NCBI GenBank assembly: GCA_022577435.1
Contig: JAKOON010000012.1
Location: 8,425,412-8,489,411, forward strand
DNA from: Embiotoca jacksoni
Lineage: Eukaryota; Chordata; Actinopteri; Embiotocidae
DNA length: 64,000 nt
Direction of reading: 5' to 3'
Shown here piece after piece: positions 36,101 through 50,390 of this stretch. Under the pieces are notes generated by a model that saw nothing but the letters and a program-made list of their open reading frames with translations, was not told where the DNA came from and searched no databases. Each line of letters opens with the position of its first letter. Position 1 is the first letter of the stretch. The position numbers and the translations under genes were made by a program.

Positions 36101-39100
36101 AGCAGGAGGTAAAAGGCTTCAGGATCAGGTTCACATGGGGAAAAAACAGGGGAAGTTAGACAGATGGAGAGGAACCCTTCAGTAATAACAGAATTTGTTG
36201 GACAGGGTCAGAATATACTTTCATTTACCTCACTGAAAGAGGGAAAGCGAAGCTGAGCAGTTTTACGCTGCTCTCCATCGATGTAGATGGTGACCAGGTT
36301 CTGACCAAAAGGACGACGGCCTGGGATGTGGACTATAGCCACTGAATGCTGACAATAGGATAACATTAAACATTTTTAATGTTGTCAAAAAAATTCATGC
36401 TCGAAGTTTGGTATTTATAAAGGTACATTTTTATATTTAGAAAGTCAAAACAGTCTGAGAGTCACAGTTCAGAGCATTAATTTAAACTTTACAACTATTT
36501 GTCTCTTCCATTTATTACAATGTTTAGATCAAGATCACATGCCCAGATAACAGCACTTACAAAATGTATGTAACTTTTTCCTCGATCAAACCCGTCTTCA
36601 TTTTGACTAAATGTGGACAAATGTTGGCAAAAAGTCCAACAGTACAACTATATGTGTCCACACTCACCCAGGATGAGTCAGCCAGTGGGTGCTCTGGCAG
36701 AGCGACAGCCATGTAGTCTTTTTTAGTGCAAACAGCTACCACCAGCACACCCTCCATGGTGAAGAAGGCTTCCAGCCCAGTCCCACTTGCTGTGAAAAAA
36801 CTTTACAGAAGAAAAGACTGTCAAAGATTGTGAAGTCATAAATATACATGCCTGCGATCAACTTTATTCACACGTGTACTTTTACCTATAGAGTTGCTTT
36901 CTGCGTGGTCCTTTTCCCATGTCATGCTGAGCTCCCATGCCACAGTTGGCAGGAGCTTTACTGTTGTTGGAGAACTCAGAGTAACAAGAGGGGAACTCCA
37001 TGTTTAGGCAGAGCCAAGCGTGAAAAGCAAACCCACTGCCTGGCCAGCGCTGGACTGTGGGCACCATAATACCTGCCATGGGGGGTGTAAGATCAAAATA
37101 TTGCAAGGCACTGTCCTGGCCTTCTCTGGCTGCCATGGCTGAGAGCACACGTATAATGCGAGTGCAGTAGGGGTGCACCCTCCCCGACACTGCACCATTG
37201 TCCTGATCCACCCTGAGGAGTCTTAGTAGACTCTTCAGCTCCTCTGGTCTCAGGCAAAGTGAGCCCAAGTCCTGCAAGAGGCCCAGCAGGGCGTCTGCAC
37301 ACTGCCTGTCCAGACTCTGAGGTCGGGAGAGCACCTGCAGCAGAGCCCCCACCATTCCCGCTTCCACAGCCACGGTGCGACAGGACAAGGAGCCACCACA
37401 TACAGTTGCCAGCCACTGGGCCACCAGCAGCTGAAGGTCCCTCTGACCTGACAGGTCAGGCAGCCACTGCAGGAGCAGCAACAGCGGCTGGTCATTACTA
37501 ATGCCAAGGTGATGAGCATGGGCATGCTCACCCTCCACTGCCTAGAGAGAAGACAGAGAGGGAAGATATAGAGAGTCAAATGATCCATTTTTTCAGGTTA
37601 ATTAGCTCGAACACAATTAAAATTGTAACAAGGTCATCAATACGAGCAGTCTGACTTCTACTATCTCTGTACTCAGTGGGGATAATGAGGAAATGTGTGT
37701 TCAACCATGTTCATCAGCTCCTGCAACAGCCTTTTGGTGGGTTGACCTTGACTCTTCAGCACATCAAACAGCTGGGAGTAGCCAATCCTCTCCTTGAAAA
37801 CTTCCTGAGGGGGAGGGAGAGAAAAATAGGCTGGAGAAACCTGCTCTACAGGGGATAACTAGCTGGCACACTTCCATATACTGGAAGGAAATATAATGAG
37901 CTACATGAATGGAAACAGATGTGCTCATCAGACACTCAATTGTGCTGACATTATACATGTTACATATTGTGGAAAAAAATAGAGAAGTTTGAAGGCTATA
38001 CGTTTTGACCACTGAAGATCAAGAGGGGCCTTACCTTAGCAGAGGGTGAGTTACTCATTATAGCTGTGAGGACTCCCAACGCATGAACTGTGATACTGTC
38101 CGATCCTTTCTCCCAAACCTATATCAAAATAAGGAGGAGCAGTTGATTGTGATATTATTAACTACAAATTTGCATAATCATGAGTTGACACCAAAAGCTA
38201 GAGAAAAAAGATGCACATTTCAAATGCACCTGACCAAAAGAAAAATTATGCACAAACCATTCACCAAATGACAGAACAAAGTTGTTTTTATTTCTCTGAT
38301 TACGTGTATAGTACAAGAGGAAGTACAGCACATTTTTTCACTCCATAATTATTGGAGCAAAGTAAGTGAACTGCTGTACCAGTCACCCAACAATCGCCTC
38401 TTTGTTGATCACTGATAGGTCCCAGCATGCAAAAACCAAAGCCAACCACCAAAAAAAACCCAACTGAGGCAATCCCCAACTACTGCTGGAAATTAGGAAA
38501 CATTGAACTCCAGGACATGAGCCAGGTCCTTTTTTACAAGCACCAACAGTCACACGACAAAGCGGCTAGAACACGAGGAAAAATAAGGAAGGACATGCAA
38601 GGAAAAACAACTGTTTCATGCACTGTGAAAAATACAGCATGCTCCTCTTGACCACTGTTGTCAACAGGGAATTCAGCCTATAATTATGAGTGTTATATAA
38701 AATCAACACATTTAAGTGGAACAAACAATTGCCCAAATTAACAGCAAAATCTGCTGTTAATGGACATTCGAGATGGACAGACATGACAGATCAAAAAGGA
38801 TCTTTAGATGGCAATAATCATGTACAACCATGTTACCTGCTTTGTTTACAATTGAGTGTAAGCCAGACTTCCTGCCTAAAGCTTCCTGTTTAAACAGCTC
38901 AGTGAAGTTAACAAGTGGAGAGAGGGCTGAGTTTCCTGCTGACAGACCAATAGCAACACCGAGTGGTAGAAAGTACCTGGTCCACTTCGACCTCTGTGAG
39001 TAAACGCGTAGTGAGGTCACACACAACCTCACGCTCCGGCCTACACCTTTTGCTCTGAAAGAGCTACGGGACACACAAACACACGAAGGCACACACACAG

Positions 39101-42100
39101 CACAAAAAGATAGACAATTAGACAAAAAAGTCATCAGACAGGTTTGATCCTGGTCTGCATACAGCTGCAAGGGGACACATTTTACTAAAGCCATGTGGGG
39201 AAGCATATACTGCACATACTTGGGATTTACCCCTGACGGAACAGAAGGAGGTTTGACAATAAATAAAACAGGAAACAGACATGACGTAAAAAAAAAAAAG
39301 GGGGGACGGACTGAGAGGGAGGCTAGTTGACAAAAGGACAGATGTAAAAAGTGAACAGAGCAGACAGATACAATTTTGATGGACAGGAGCCTGACCTTGC
39401 TGTTCTGAATGAGTCTCAGGATGTGTTCAAAGCAGTTGTTGTTGAGGAAGACAGCCTGCAGAACTGGTCTGTCAGAGCACTGCAGGATCTCAGGAACAGC
39501 AGCTAAAATGGACAACAACGGGGATGTTGTCTTGTCATGTTTATCAGACACAGGGACAAATGATTTTCTGCCTCTGTACTGAATGAGAGAGATAAAAAAA
39601 GGAATGATTTACACTCAGCGAGACTTGCTCTTACTTAGCATTTGGCTCTGGAGCGAGATCAGGCTGTCCTCCCAGCTTTCCCTGTCTTGATGCTCACTGC
39701 TAAGTGGACGGTTCCAGTTGAGGAGCTGGAAGAAGCTCTCTAGTATTGTCCTGATCTCCACCTGCCGCTCCACCGGGCTGCTGCCGTGCAGGAGGTGGAT
39801 CATCGCCGTCAGGCAATGCAAAGTCAGCCGCGGGAGTGTGGTGTCTTTGGATTCAGGGGAAGTCTGGCAGCACCATACTCGCAGAACAGAGAAGAGGTCC
39901 TCAACAGAGTGAGGGCTGATGGAGAGAAGGCCATTCTTCTGAAAGGAATATACAAACAAGTTTACAGTGACTCTGACTGCCCTGTAATCTGTGGTAATGT
40001 GCACTTGTTGTGTTTTATCAGACTCCAGAGTCAGTGATTAACAGGGCAGATCGAGTAGCAGACCTTTCCTCCACTGATGACAGCACCCTGGAGATGAACC
40101 AATCTGAGTGTGAGGAGATCAGGGATCTGCTCGCTTTCCTGTAGACTTTCTGTGTCAGGAGAGTCAAACCAAAACACAATGTTATGCAAGACAAGCAACC
40201 ACTTAAACCACATGACAGACAAACACAGTGCTGTGATAATATAAATATATAATAAAACAAGACATCTGAATTTGTAGCCATTAGATTAGCCAGATTGCTT
40301 CCTTCCGTTTTGCTAATGAACGCTTGGACTGACTCCAGTCCCCTACTACTATGAGCAGAAGTAGGAGGGTATAGTAAATGACCAAAACACAAACAATAGA
40401 ATTGAAAAGGTGTATGCTCCAATGCCTCAGCAAAACTCCCTTGCAAAGTCCTCTCTGGCATTCAGTTATTTAAAAAAGAAAAGCCGTGGCCCTACTAATT
40501 AGTTAGGGATTACACAAATAGCCCTTAAAACTTCCAATTAAAACTTGCTATTATGGCATAATCCTCCTAAAATCTGGACATACTGAAATTTGCCCAGGCT
40601 TATTTCCCAAATGGTTTATAGATTAGTGTTCGCTGAATGGGATTCTATTATTACAAGTGCTTGGACTCGTGATTGAGACCTGCTAATTAGACGCAGAATA
40701 ATTGAGTTTTTGACCAAAAGCGAACATACTAATCGACTCCACTGGCCATTTATTTTCCTATATAAGAAACATATTTTCTACAGACAGTGATTTAATAGGG
40801 GGAATTCGAGTGTTTCAGCAGCAGGAACAGTTTGATTATTGTGGTATGTGAAGCTTGACAGAGATCAGAGTGATAGAACAGCTGAAAGGGAGTGTCTCAC
40901 CATGGAAGAGAGCAGGCAGCTCCTCTGGCAAGGCCAGCGGGGAGAACTTATACTTGTTCCTCTCCAGCAAGCTCACCTCCTCCCTGTAACAGACAAAACC
41001 AAGCCTCATCAGTGTGTGACTGCCACTCATTCCGTGGGCACAACTGAGGTTTGAGGCATTATGAGGTGTAACAGGTCACAAAAGGGTTGGGCAAGACGTT
41101 AAATGCATATAATAGTCTTTCAGTCATTGTGTGTGTGAATTCCACCTCCCACATTCAGACAAGGCAATCTCTGTGGTGAAGCAACACACACTCACCCGGC
41201 CAGGCGTCTCCTCCATGTCTGATAAGGGTCAAACAGACTCTCACACAGCACAAGTCCGTACTGCACCACCAACTGCAGAGATGACTTCTCCCCTTGTCCC
41301 CTCTTTAACTGGACAGTTTGGAGACACATTTATTTCATCATCAGCACAGATACACCTGCTTTAACATCCTTTAAACACGCAACGCATTCCAGTGTATTGA
41401 ATAGAAGGTAAACTACACACCCACTTGTCTTTTCAATATAAACTATGTGTGTTATCTCAGGGTGAGGATGTCACATACTATAAACAAGATTAGCTCTGTA
41501 CAGGTTTACAGTTACATATCTGCATTGTTGGTTGATATGGCACAACATTATCTTTGCATGCATGATATATTGAGCATGCTGGGCAGCAAAGCCCCGTCAT
41601 AAATCACAGAGAGCCGTGTTCTGTTTATAATGGCCTTACCTGCGCCAAGCAGAAATTCAAAAGCTTGATAGTTTCGAAAATAAAACTCGGGTTCTTCTCT
41701 GGGTCAATGTTATCCATATTCCTAGAAATAGAGAGAAATTCATACGATTAAGTGTTAAGAGAGTTAAAGCTTTCCAAACACTACCATCTTAAGTTTAAAA
41801 AAAAAAAAAGGACAAATACAGTGAATGCACAAGGAACTTATCCTGACACTGAGTTGCAGCCACTTTACACAATCTGCATTGCAATACCCGGCTAAAAAGA
41901 TTTATCTGGTTCCCCTAACCACCATTGCCTCTGTTGTTAGTACAGATTGAATGTTTAATAAAGGAAATTGATAAGGATTTTATTGCTTTATCCCTAAAGA
42001 AATATGTCAGACTTCCTTGTAGGCAGTCCATCAAATTTGAGATTTGATAGTCAGCTGCTTTTTATCATTACAACATCTACAATTGATTTCATAGACTACT

Positions 42101-45100
42101 TTAATTATGACAGCTCTTTAATTTTGTTTGCTATTATGATAATAAAGAATTAGTTGGCTGTGCCCTCACCTGCAGACAATGATGAAGAACTTGATCAGGA
42201 GCAATGGGTGTGGGGTGTTGCTGTTGTGCTCGGTGGCGCTGGAGAGGTGTAGCGCACTATGCCACAGCTCGGTGCTGAGGAACACCAGGACCTCCCTGGG
42301 AAGCAGGGGCACCTCTGAGCTGCACTCCTCCAACCTGGAAGATGGGAAAGGAGGCCGTGAAGAGACAGGAGGAGGTAGCAAAGAGCCAAAGGGCATTGTA
42401 ATATGGGCTGCATAGCATAAAAATATTAAAATCTGCTTTGGGGAGGTTGTGGCTACATTGTTTGTGTCTGTTACTTCTCACCTCCGTGGCTCCAGTGACT
42501 GAACATCGATGAGCCTCTCAAAGGATGCCACAAATGCCTCCAGCCACTGCTGCAGATAGCTCACATCTTTCTGCAGGGGGGAAGAAAAAGTCACATGAGC
42601 CTCTGGCCACATGCCCAGTGTACGTAAAGAATACATGAGGTGAAAAATGAAGATGGTAAAAAAACAAGCTCTTTGTGTTCAGTTGTTGGCACGATATGAA
42701 AACATTGAGCATTAAACTGTGACACGCTCTTGCTGAGATCATGGTACAGATGACACCTTTTGACCTGTTTTTGTAACAGGATGTTGCAAAAAATATGCAA
42801 CACACAGAGGAACACATGAGCCAATTCTTTCCTTTTTCTAAACGAGGACGTTAAAGGAAACTAAATAAACACCTTTCTTTCTTTTTTTTATCAGTCCACA
42901 CATTCAGTACACTCATCAGCAAACATACTTTAACCTTAGTTTACTGTAAGCAAGTCATCGTTTTAAACCAGACATTCCTGCATTAGCACATCTTTATAAG
43001 CTCTCATGTAAGATGGTTTCATTTCAGTGAGGATGTTTATATACAACGGCTGTTATCGCAGCTTTAATCAGTCTCTGCAGTGCAACATATCCTGCCACTC
43101 TTCCCTCCATACGTCAGTCTCTTGATCTCACACCAGACTAAATAATTCAAATGTCACACAGATCACGAGAAAAACTCCAAGCTGAATTCTTTTCACTTAT
43201 TAAAACATATGTTTAGTTTTATATAAAGCCAGATGATCATTCATAAGTCCTGATGATTCAGACAAGTAGCCCTGCTTGTGGGTACCGGGGTTTCAAATGA
43301 AATTACAACACTGAGAAAATGTGGAAATGCTCCCTGATGTACTGGGTGACAGAACAGCCTGAATATTTTGATGAGCTGAGTATGCAAGTAACCACTGCTG
43401 CTGATTTTTGAGACAGAAGCAGGTGGTGAGACGGAAGACATGAGTCGCTACAGACTGACTGACTCACTGTACACAAATAACACAGAAAACAGCACATGGT
43501 ATAACAATTCATCAGGTACTTCCTCTAAATCAACAAGCACATAGATAGGTCACAAATTAGCAATGTTTACTGCGGCTGACATGGGACACTTTAAAAGAAG
43601 AGCTGCACCATGACTGTATTATTAGAACTCATTGCATGTCCAATGTGTAGCTAACATTTCCTCTATTAAGAGAAGTTTATTTTCTAATGCTGCATTAATG
43701 TTAAATGTACATTACCAACTGGCATTGACTTATGTGCCAGTCCATCGCTCATTGTTTGTGGCTGAGCAGGGTGCCAGGTTCTCGTGAACCCAGTCTCAGA
43801 TGAGCCTTCACTGTAGTCCACAGTCAGCAGCTGCACATCGCTCCTGAATAGCACCAGCGTCTGACTCGATTGTTTCTTGTCCCCAGCGTCAAGTGAGCAA
43901 CCAGGAAATGACATGTAACTCTAAATGAAGCTTGTTTCCTTCATACATAGCCTCCTCGTCAAACCCCTTCCTCTTTTGGTTGTGGTGCCTTTTGGAAGCA
44001 GATATGAGAGAGGCCTCTATAAAAATGTCCCACAGCAACAATAAAGGACTGGGATTCTGTATATGCTTTCTAAATTTAACATAAATATGTTGCAGGAGAA
44101 ACATTGAAATTTAGCTTTCACTTTTTTAAAGTGTCTGAGTGACTCTGTTGAGGGAACATGGACCATAATGTGATGAGTTCACATTGCAATCTTGATCCAG
44201 CTGAAGTAGAAGATGATATAATACAACAAAAACTGTATTTCTAATTAAAACTGCAAGCATTGACATACGGGCCCTTGCACGCTGCGCGTCGGCTCCCCAA
44301 CGTGCAGTGCACGAGGGACCACATATCCCCGCTTAAAGTTGCTATTTTTGTCTCATTTTTTTCTCCAGCAGGGGGCGCTATGACTATGACGGAATATTAC
44401 TATCAGGTGTCTTCAGGGCAGGACTGCTATCAAAGATGTAATGTTTGAGGAAGATCGGAATATGTGCGTAAAAGTTACAGTCAGTTGTAGGTTCATGGCG
44501 AGACGCTCAAAATGGCCGCCACAACACGGTCACACCAATCGACGAAAACAAATTCATGATGCCAAGAGACTTTTCGGTATATCTTGGTGTGATACACATG
44601 TCCAACAAATTTGGTGCATGTAGGTGAAACTAGGTGCCTGGGCTGCAGTTTTGGGGGCGCTGGCGAGCCGTTTGGCCACGCCCACTCGCAAAACACATAT
44701 CAGATGTATCGTCTCACCACGCCGAATGTATATGTGACACGTTTCGTGAGGTTTCAACATCCTTTGACCTCAAACATCAACTTTCTGTGTCATGGCATGT
44801 AGGTGAAATTAGGTGCCAGGGCTGCAGTTTTGGGGTCGCTGGCGAGCCGTTTGGCCACGCCCACTTGCAAAAAAACCCCCAACATATCAGATGTATCGTC
44901 TCACCACGCCGAATGTATGTGACACATTTCGTGAGGTTTCAAGCATCCTTTGACCTTAAACATCAACTTCCTGTGTCACTAACCACATGTTTATGCTATT
45001 CTAATCCTGACTTTAGGTTCATGTGATCAACTAGCTCAACGTAGTGTGTGAAAGTATGAAAAGTGTTATTTCCAGTTGCCACCAGGGGGTGCTATGATTA

Positions 45101-48100
45101 TGAGTGAATATTAACCCACAGGTGTCTTCAGGGCAGGGCTGTTATCATACCTGTGATGTTTGGAGAAGGTCAGTCCATGTACATAAGATTTAAAGCAACT
45201 TGTAGTTTCATGGCGAGACCTTCAAATTGGCTGCCAAGTGACGCATCGAGAAAAACAAAATCTTTTGATAACGTTTAATCCCAAACATGTTAACTGCACA
45301 GAACAAAATTCAAGTCGGTCCGACAAAATCCCTAGGAGGAGTTTGTTAAAGTACAACATGTGCGAATCACCAAAAATGGTGACTAAATTCAAAATGGCGG
45401 ATTTCCTGTCGAGGTGAGGTAATGGTGCTTTATATACATAACTTTATATACAAAATCCAATTTGAAGGTTATTGAAAATGAAATTGATAAAACATGTACT
45501 GGATATAAAAATCTCTGCAGGTAAACAGGAAACTGAACAACCTATTGTTTTGTGGCTCCAACATCTGGACAAATAGGTATTGGAATCATTAGGAGGAGAG
45601 GCGAGGGCACTGGGAAATATTCGCAACAGTACATTCAGCTTTGTTTTACTTTTCAATAAAACACACAGTGGCTGAATGGCTGAATCCTCTCTAACATCAC
45701 TGATGATATAATGATAGTTATTTATGATGAAATTTAATGATCCAGAGTTGTTGATGTCCAACTGGAATTCATGATGTGCAAAGATGCACAGTAATGTGGT
45801 TAATTAAGTGATGCGGTTTGGAAAATATTGTTTTACAACCCCGTAGGAAATGAAAACAGCCTTAATAATGATATGTAGCAAGTCTTGCTTCCTAGTTTTA
45901 TGTGAAAGGAAAAAAAAATTCTGGGGAGTCCAGAGGCTTTGACTTGTTGTTTAGTTACACTGAAGCTGGTTGGAAGTGCAACAGGTAGATCTCAAAGTGT
46001 GACTACAATTTTTTTTTTTTTTATCACAGATAGGAAGTGAGACTAGAGAAGGAAAACTAAGGTTGTTTTTCTTTAAAGTAAAATTGGCTCAGGCAACCGG
46101 TAGAGCCCTGCTTTATGTGTCTACCCTGAACAAATCTTAAAAATCAACCCTTGCAATGTTACTACTGATTACCCCCTCTTAAGTAATCCACATACCTTAC
46201 ATGCAGATATCAACTTGTTTCCCTCTACATTGGCCATGTATGTTTGCATAGTACAGCTAAGTAAAGCCACTAATAGAGAAGATATCCCAATCCCACCATG
46301 AGAAACCAGCCCCTGTAAACCATGTAATTTATCTGGGTTTTCTCTGCACATGGCCAAGCAGCTGTGCTGCTCTGTGCTGCTTGGCATTCTGCTTCGCTCC
46401 AGCTTCCTGCACAAGTGAAAGCAAAGAGCACTTTGATTTTCCTGATTGGCTGTTTGGTTGGTAAACAGGGGAGAACGAGGCTCACAAGGGGATTCGATCA
46501 CAGGGCTCAATGAGCTGGGGGATGGCTGTTCTTGTATCTCTGAGTACAGTATACTGAGATGCATCAAAGCATGAGTAATTGGGACAAATACATAATAAGT
46601 GGAACAACTGTGTGGTGACAAAAGCCAGGAAATGTAACTTGTTCTCTTTTCATAGAAACCTGGGGAAGTGGTTTCACAGCTGTGTCGATGGGTAGTATTC
46701 AGGTTGTCACTGTATTCCAGCTCAACCTCTCTAATTAGTTACTCAAGCTAAAAATCACACGATAATCACACACAATTTCTCTGCCAGCATATCTAACTGT
46801 GCCCACACTGATCTCTAGTGAATAAAAATTATGCCTCTTCGTTTCTACATTCCCCACAGAATTATAACACCTGGAAGGTCTGTAGTTTCCGTATGTCTTG
46901 GGTCTGATATCTTATAGCGGCTATCCTGCTTACTAAAGAGCAGCCTGAATGTCAAGCTGCAACCAAACATTTTCACAACCAATTAAGTGACCAAATATTT
47001 TTCAGATGAAATGATTAACTATTTGGTCTAATCAGGTTAAAAAAAAAATTGCAAAAAGTTGCCATCCTCAAATAGCTTTTTCTTTTTTTTTACTGATTAA
47101 CAGTCCAAATCCCCACATTATTGATTCACTTTCAAACAAGATATAGAAAAAACAAATTCTCACAACTGAAAAGCTGGAACTAGATATTGTTTGATAAAAT
47201 TGACTTTAACAACTATCAAAGCAGCTGCTGATTCATTTTCTGTGAACCAACTAAACAATTTAGTTGATTGACTCAGTTCCATGATGCTTTTGCAAAAAAA
47301 TAAACCTCATACCAGATACTGTTTTTCTAAAAACTGACTTAATTTAAGTGCTCAAACAACCATTGTAAGTTGAATTAATTCCGTTAATTGAATCATAATT
47401 AATTAATTAAGAAATAATGAGTTTAACATTAATTTGTTAATAACATTCAGTAAAAATTAAAAAATAAAATCTTCCTGCTTCTAAAATATGAAGGGTTTTC
47501 TTTGTTTTGGGTAATTGGACAAAGCAGACTTTAGGCTCTGGTGTCTTATTACCAACTTTTTTTTTTTTAAAGCTACCAACTAATCAATTGGAAAATGTAT
47601 TGTCAAAATCATCAGTGAAGAATAGAACCATTAACTGCAGCCATAGCGCTCTAGAGATGTGATGAAAAATCAAACAAAAATGATGAATTAATGCATTATG
47701 ACTGAGGGGGGGAGAACAAACATGTTTCGTCAGACACAATCTGACTAGTTATGTTACTCAGTGATTAGATCAGACTGTGTGCGTCCATACCTGTCAGCCA
47801 TAAGCAGTTTATGAGAAACATTCTCAGATATGAGATACAGAACCCTGAAATACTGCTACTAAAGATGGTTTTAATCCCAGAAGATCAAAGATGTGGACAT
47901 GTCCCATCTCATGTATGAGGTACAGAGCATGACTCTTGACATATTTACAACTGCAAAATCAAGAACCATTTAGTGGGTAAGCATTGTGTCTTTACATTGC
48001 CAGTACAGTTGTTTATTGATCTACTATGTGAAGGAATAAAATGCTATTAATGATATGAACGCATCCACAAAGTACAATTTATCTGTTATAATTCTCTGGT

Positions 48101-49844
48101 TCACATTTTACCTGTTATTAAGAAAAAGATTGCCTGCCTGTTTGTTTAGCCAATTGCACAGAAAGTGTCTTATTTTGCAGCAACTTGAGGACAACTTCTG
48201 TATCACAATGACTTTTAAACATTCCACAGCGGTCTCTGATCTAAGAAGTCTTGCAAGGGGTATGTGATTTCTTGCACAATCGGAGGAAGCTGAGCTGCTT
48301 CATCAATGACAAGCCTGAGCAAGTTGGGCTTTTTTTTTTATTGCATACAGAATGATGATTGAGACACTGTATATACTTGAGCATGTTGGAATCAAATGTT
48401 AAGGATCATCACAACTTTACTATACAATGTAAAATCTCAGAGTACAACAATATGTTTGCAAAAAATGTAAGTGAACAAATCCTGGTGCTGTCAGGATGGA
48501 TGAAGGGGCTGACAAATGCACAATAATTCTAAACTAAGAAATGTACAAAACAAATCGAACAACTATATTAGTCATCAACGTGGACACATAAGGCTGAAAT
48601 ACTTTTAGATTCAAACTGAGACCTGTACAGCTTTAAAAAAAAAAAAAAAAGAAAAAAAAAAAGAAGAAGCTTTCAGTTATCCTGTCCAGTGATTTGCAAT
48701 TATCAGAACTTTCCTTGGTGTGTGTGACACATCAGAAAACAAAGTCTGTGAGTCAGAGGTGGGATGTGTCCAGCTAAAAAATTATATTGTCTGTGCAAAC
48801 TTGATGGACAGGCAGATAACAAAGGCATGGTGGAGACTATGGGAGAGGCAGGTGGAGTGTATGGGAGAGGCAGGTGGTTGTTTTTTCAAGTGGTTCCGCC
48901 GCCTTCCCACAACCTGTTGTGTTCCTCTTAGTCACTGAAGGTGGTGAAATTTAGGCTCAATTAAATCCCTGTCCTCTGATATTCCTCATCGCAAACTTGC
49001 AATGGGGAATGTAATTTGCACACATGCAAAATCTGCTTCCAAGAATGTTCTGAAATGTGTCATTCTCAAAGTCAAAGGAAGACTATTATAAACCTAATTC
49101 CTTTAGCCTCAAGGACAACTGAAGAGAAGTGACAGAGCGCAAAGAGGCAGCTTAATAAGGAAGTGGTCTCATAGAGATGCTAGACAGCTGTCACAGCCAA
49201 ATTCAGGTTAACCCCTCCAAATAACCAGAGTGGTTAATCTACTGTTGTGTGCAGCAGCAGCAGCCCAGAGGAAAAGTAATAGGGTGGATTAGAAACACGC
49301 TTCCTCTGTGATATGCCCAAACTGACCACAATGACTACTTTGATAAATGATGCCAGAGGCAATACACTTTTACGCACACATTTACTGCTGATGCATTATG
49401 GGAATTTTTTTTCAGTTTTTCCACTTTTTGATTTCTCCCCTCTTTAAAGTCTTCGGGTGTTTCCCCAGATTGGGACTACATTTAGTAGTAGAATTAAAAC
49501 AACATTCAGTGAGATAGAGAATGAACAATGTGGAAGTCTTTATCATTGTCAAAAGAGCAGCCCTTTTAGATCTGCTGTGATGATACGAGGGGAGTCTTTC
49601 TGCCTGCAGTGATCATACAGTGCATGCAAACTTGGAAAGAAGTCTCCTTTTGTTTTCTCTGTCCTCAGGCATGGGAGCAGATTGCAATCACATTAAATAA
49701 TAATAATTTATTCACAGCCAGACTGTCTTTGTCCTTCAAGAAGAGATGTGAAATGAAAGCATGTTATCTTTTACTGTTAATTTGTTTTCATTCGTATTAC
49801 CAAGACTTTACACTTTAATGACCATCCAGAGAATTAAGCTGCAG

Positions 49845-49897
<53 letters not shown>

Positions 49898-50345
49898 GCA
49901 ACATTTGAGTCCAAACTACCACACAAAACAGTCTAGCACTCAATTCAAGATAGAGCAAAATTAAGTGAGGTTTTTACAGCACCGCAGAGAAATACAGTAA
50001 TGCTATTTATATAATATTTTAACAATAACATATGTATCCCATCGTGGTTTAAAAGCACACGCTTTAAGTAAGGAAGAGAGCTGAACAGGAACAGGAAGTA
50101 ACCTATGATACCTGCGTCGCAGGTACAGGATCTAACGCAATACAATAAGTGCGTTTTTCGGCTTTAAATACCAGTTTTAGTAATTGCTTTTAAAAGGCTC
50201 AGAGACGCAGTCGATATGAGATGATATTCTTCTTTAGTCTGCACAAAGCAGCCTCAACCACTAGGTAAATAAACCGCTACTACAACCAGGCAAAAAGAGG
50301 CGACTTCCTCATATAACCACGATTTAAGACCAAAGACATGGGACA

Positions 50346-50390
<45 letters not shown>

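Noticed and set aside
35812..36159. Plus-strand ORF of 115 codons
   Set aside because: Antisense shadow of nbeal2 exon 16, whose minus-strand frame matches the protein family.
40020..40222. Nearer acceptor (CTACAG) for nbeal2 exon 7
   Set aside because: It breaks the frame with exon 6; the CACAG acceptor 11 bases upstream restores LFHESLQES.
46169..46621. 150-codon minus-strand ORF in nbeal2 intron 1
   Set aside because: No recognisable motif or splice context, and an ORF of this length is expected by chance in 64 kb of six-frame sequence.
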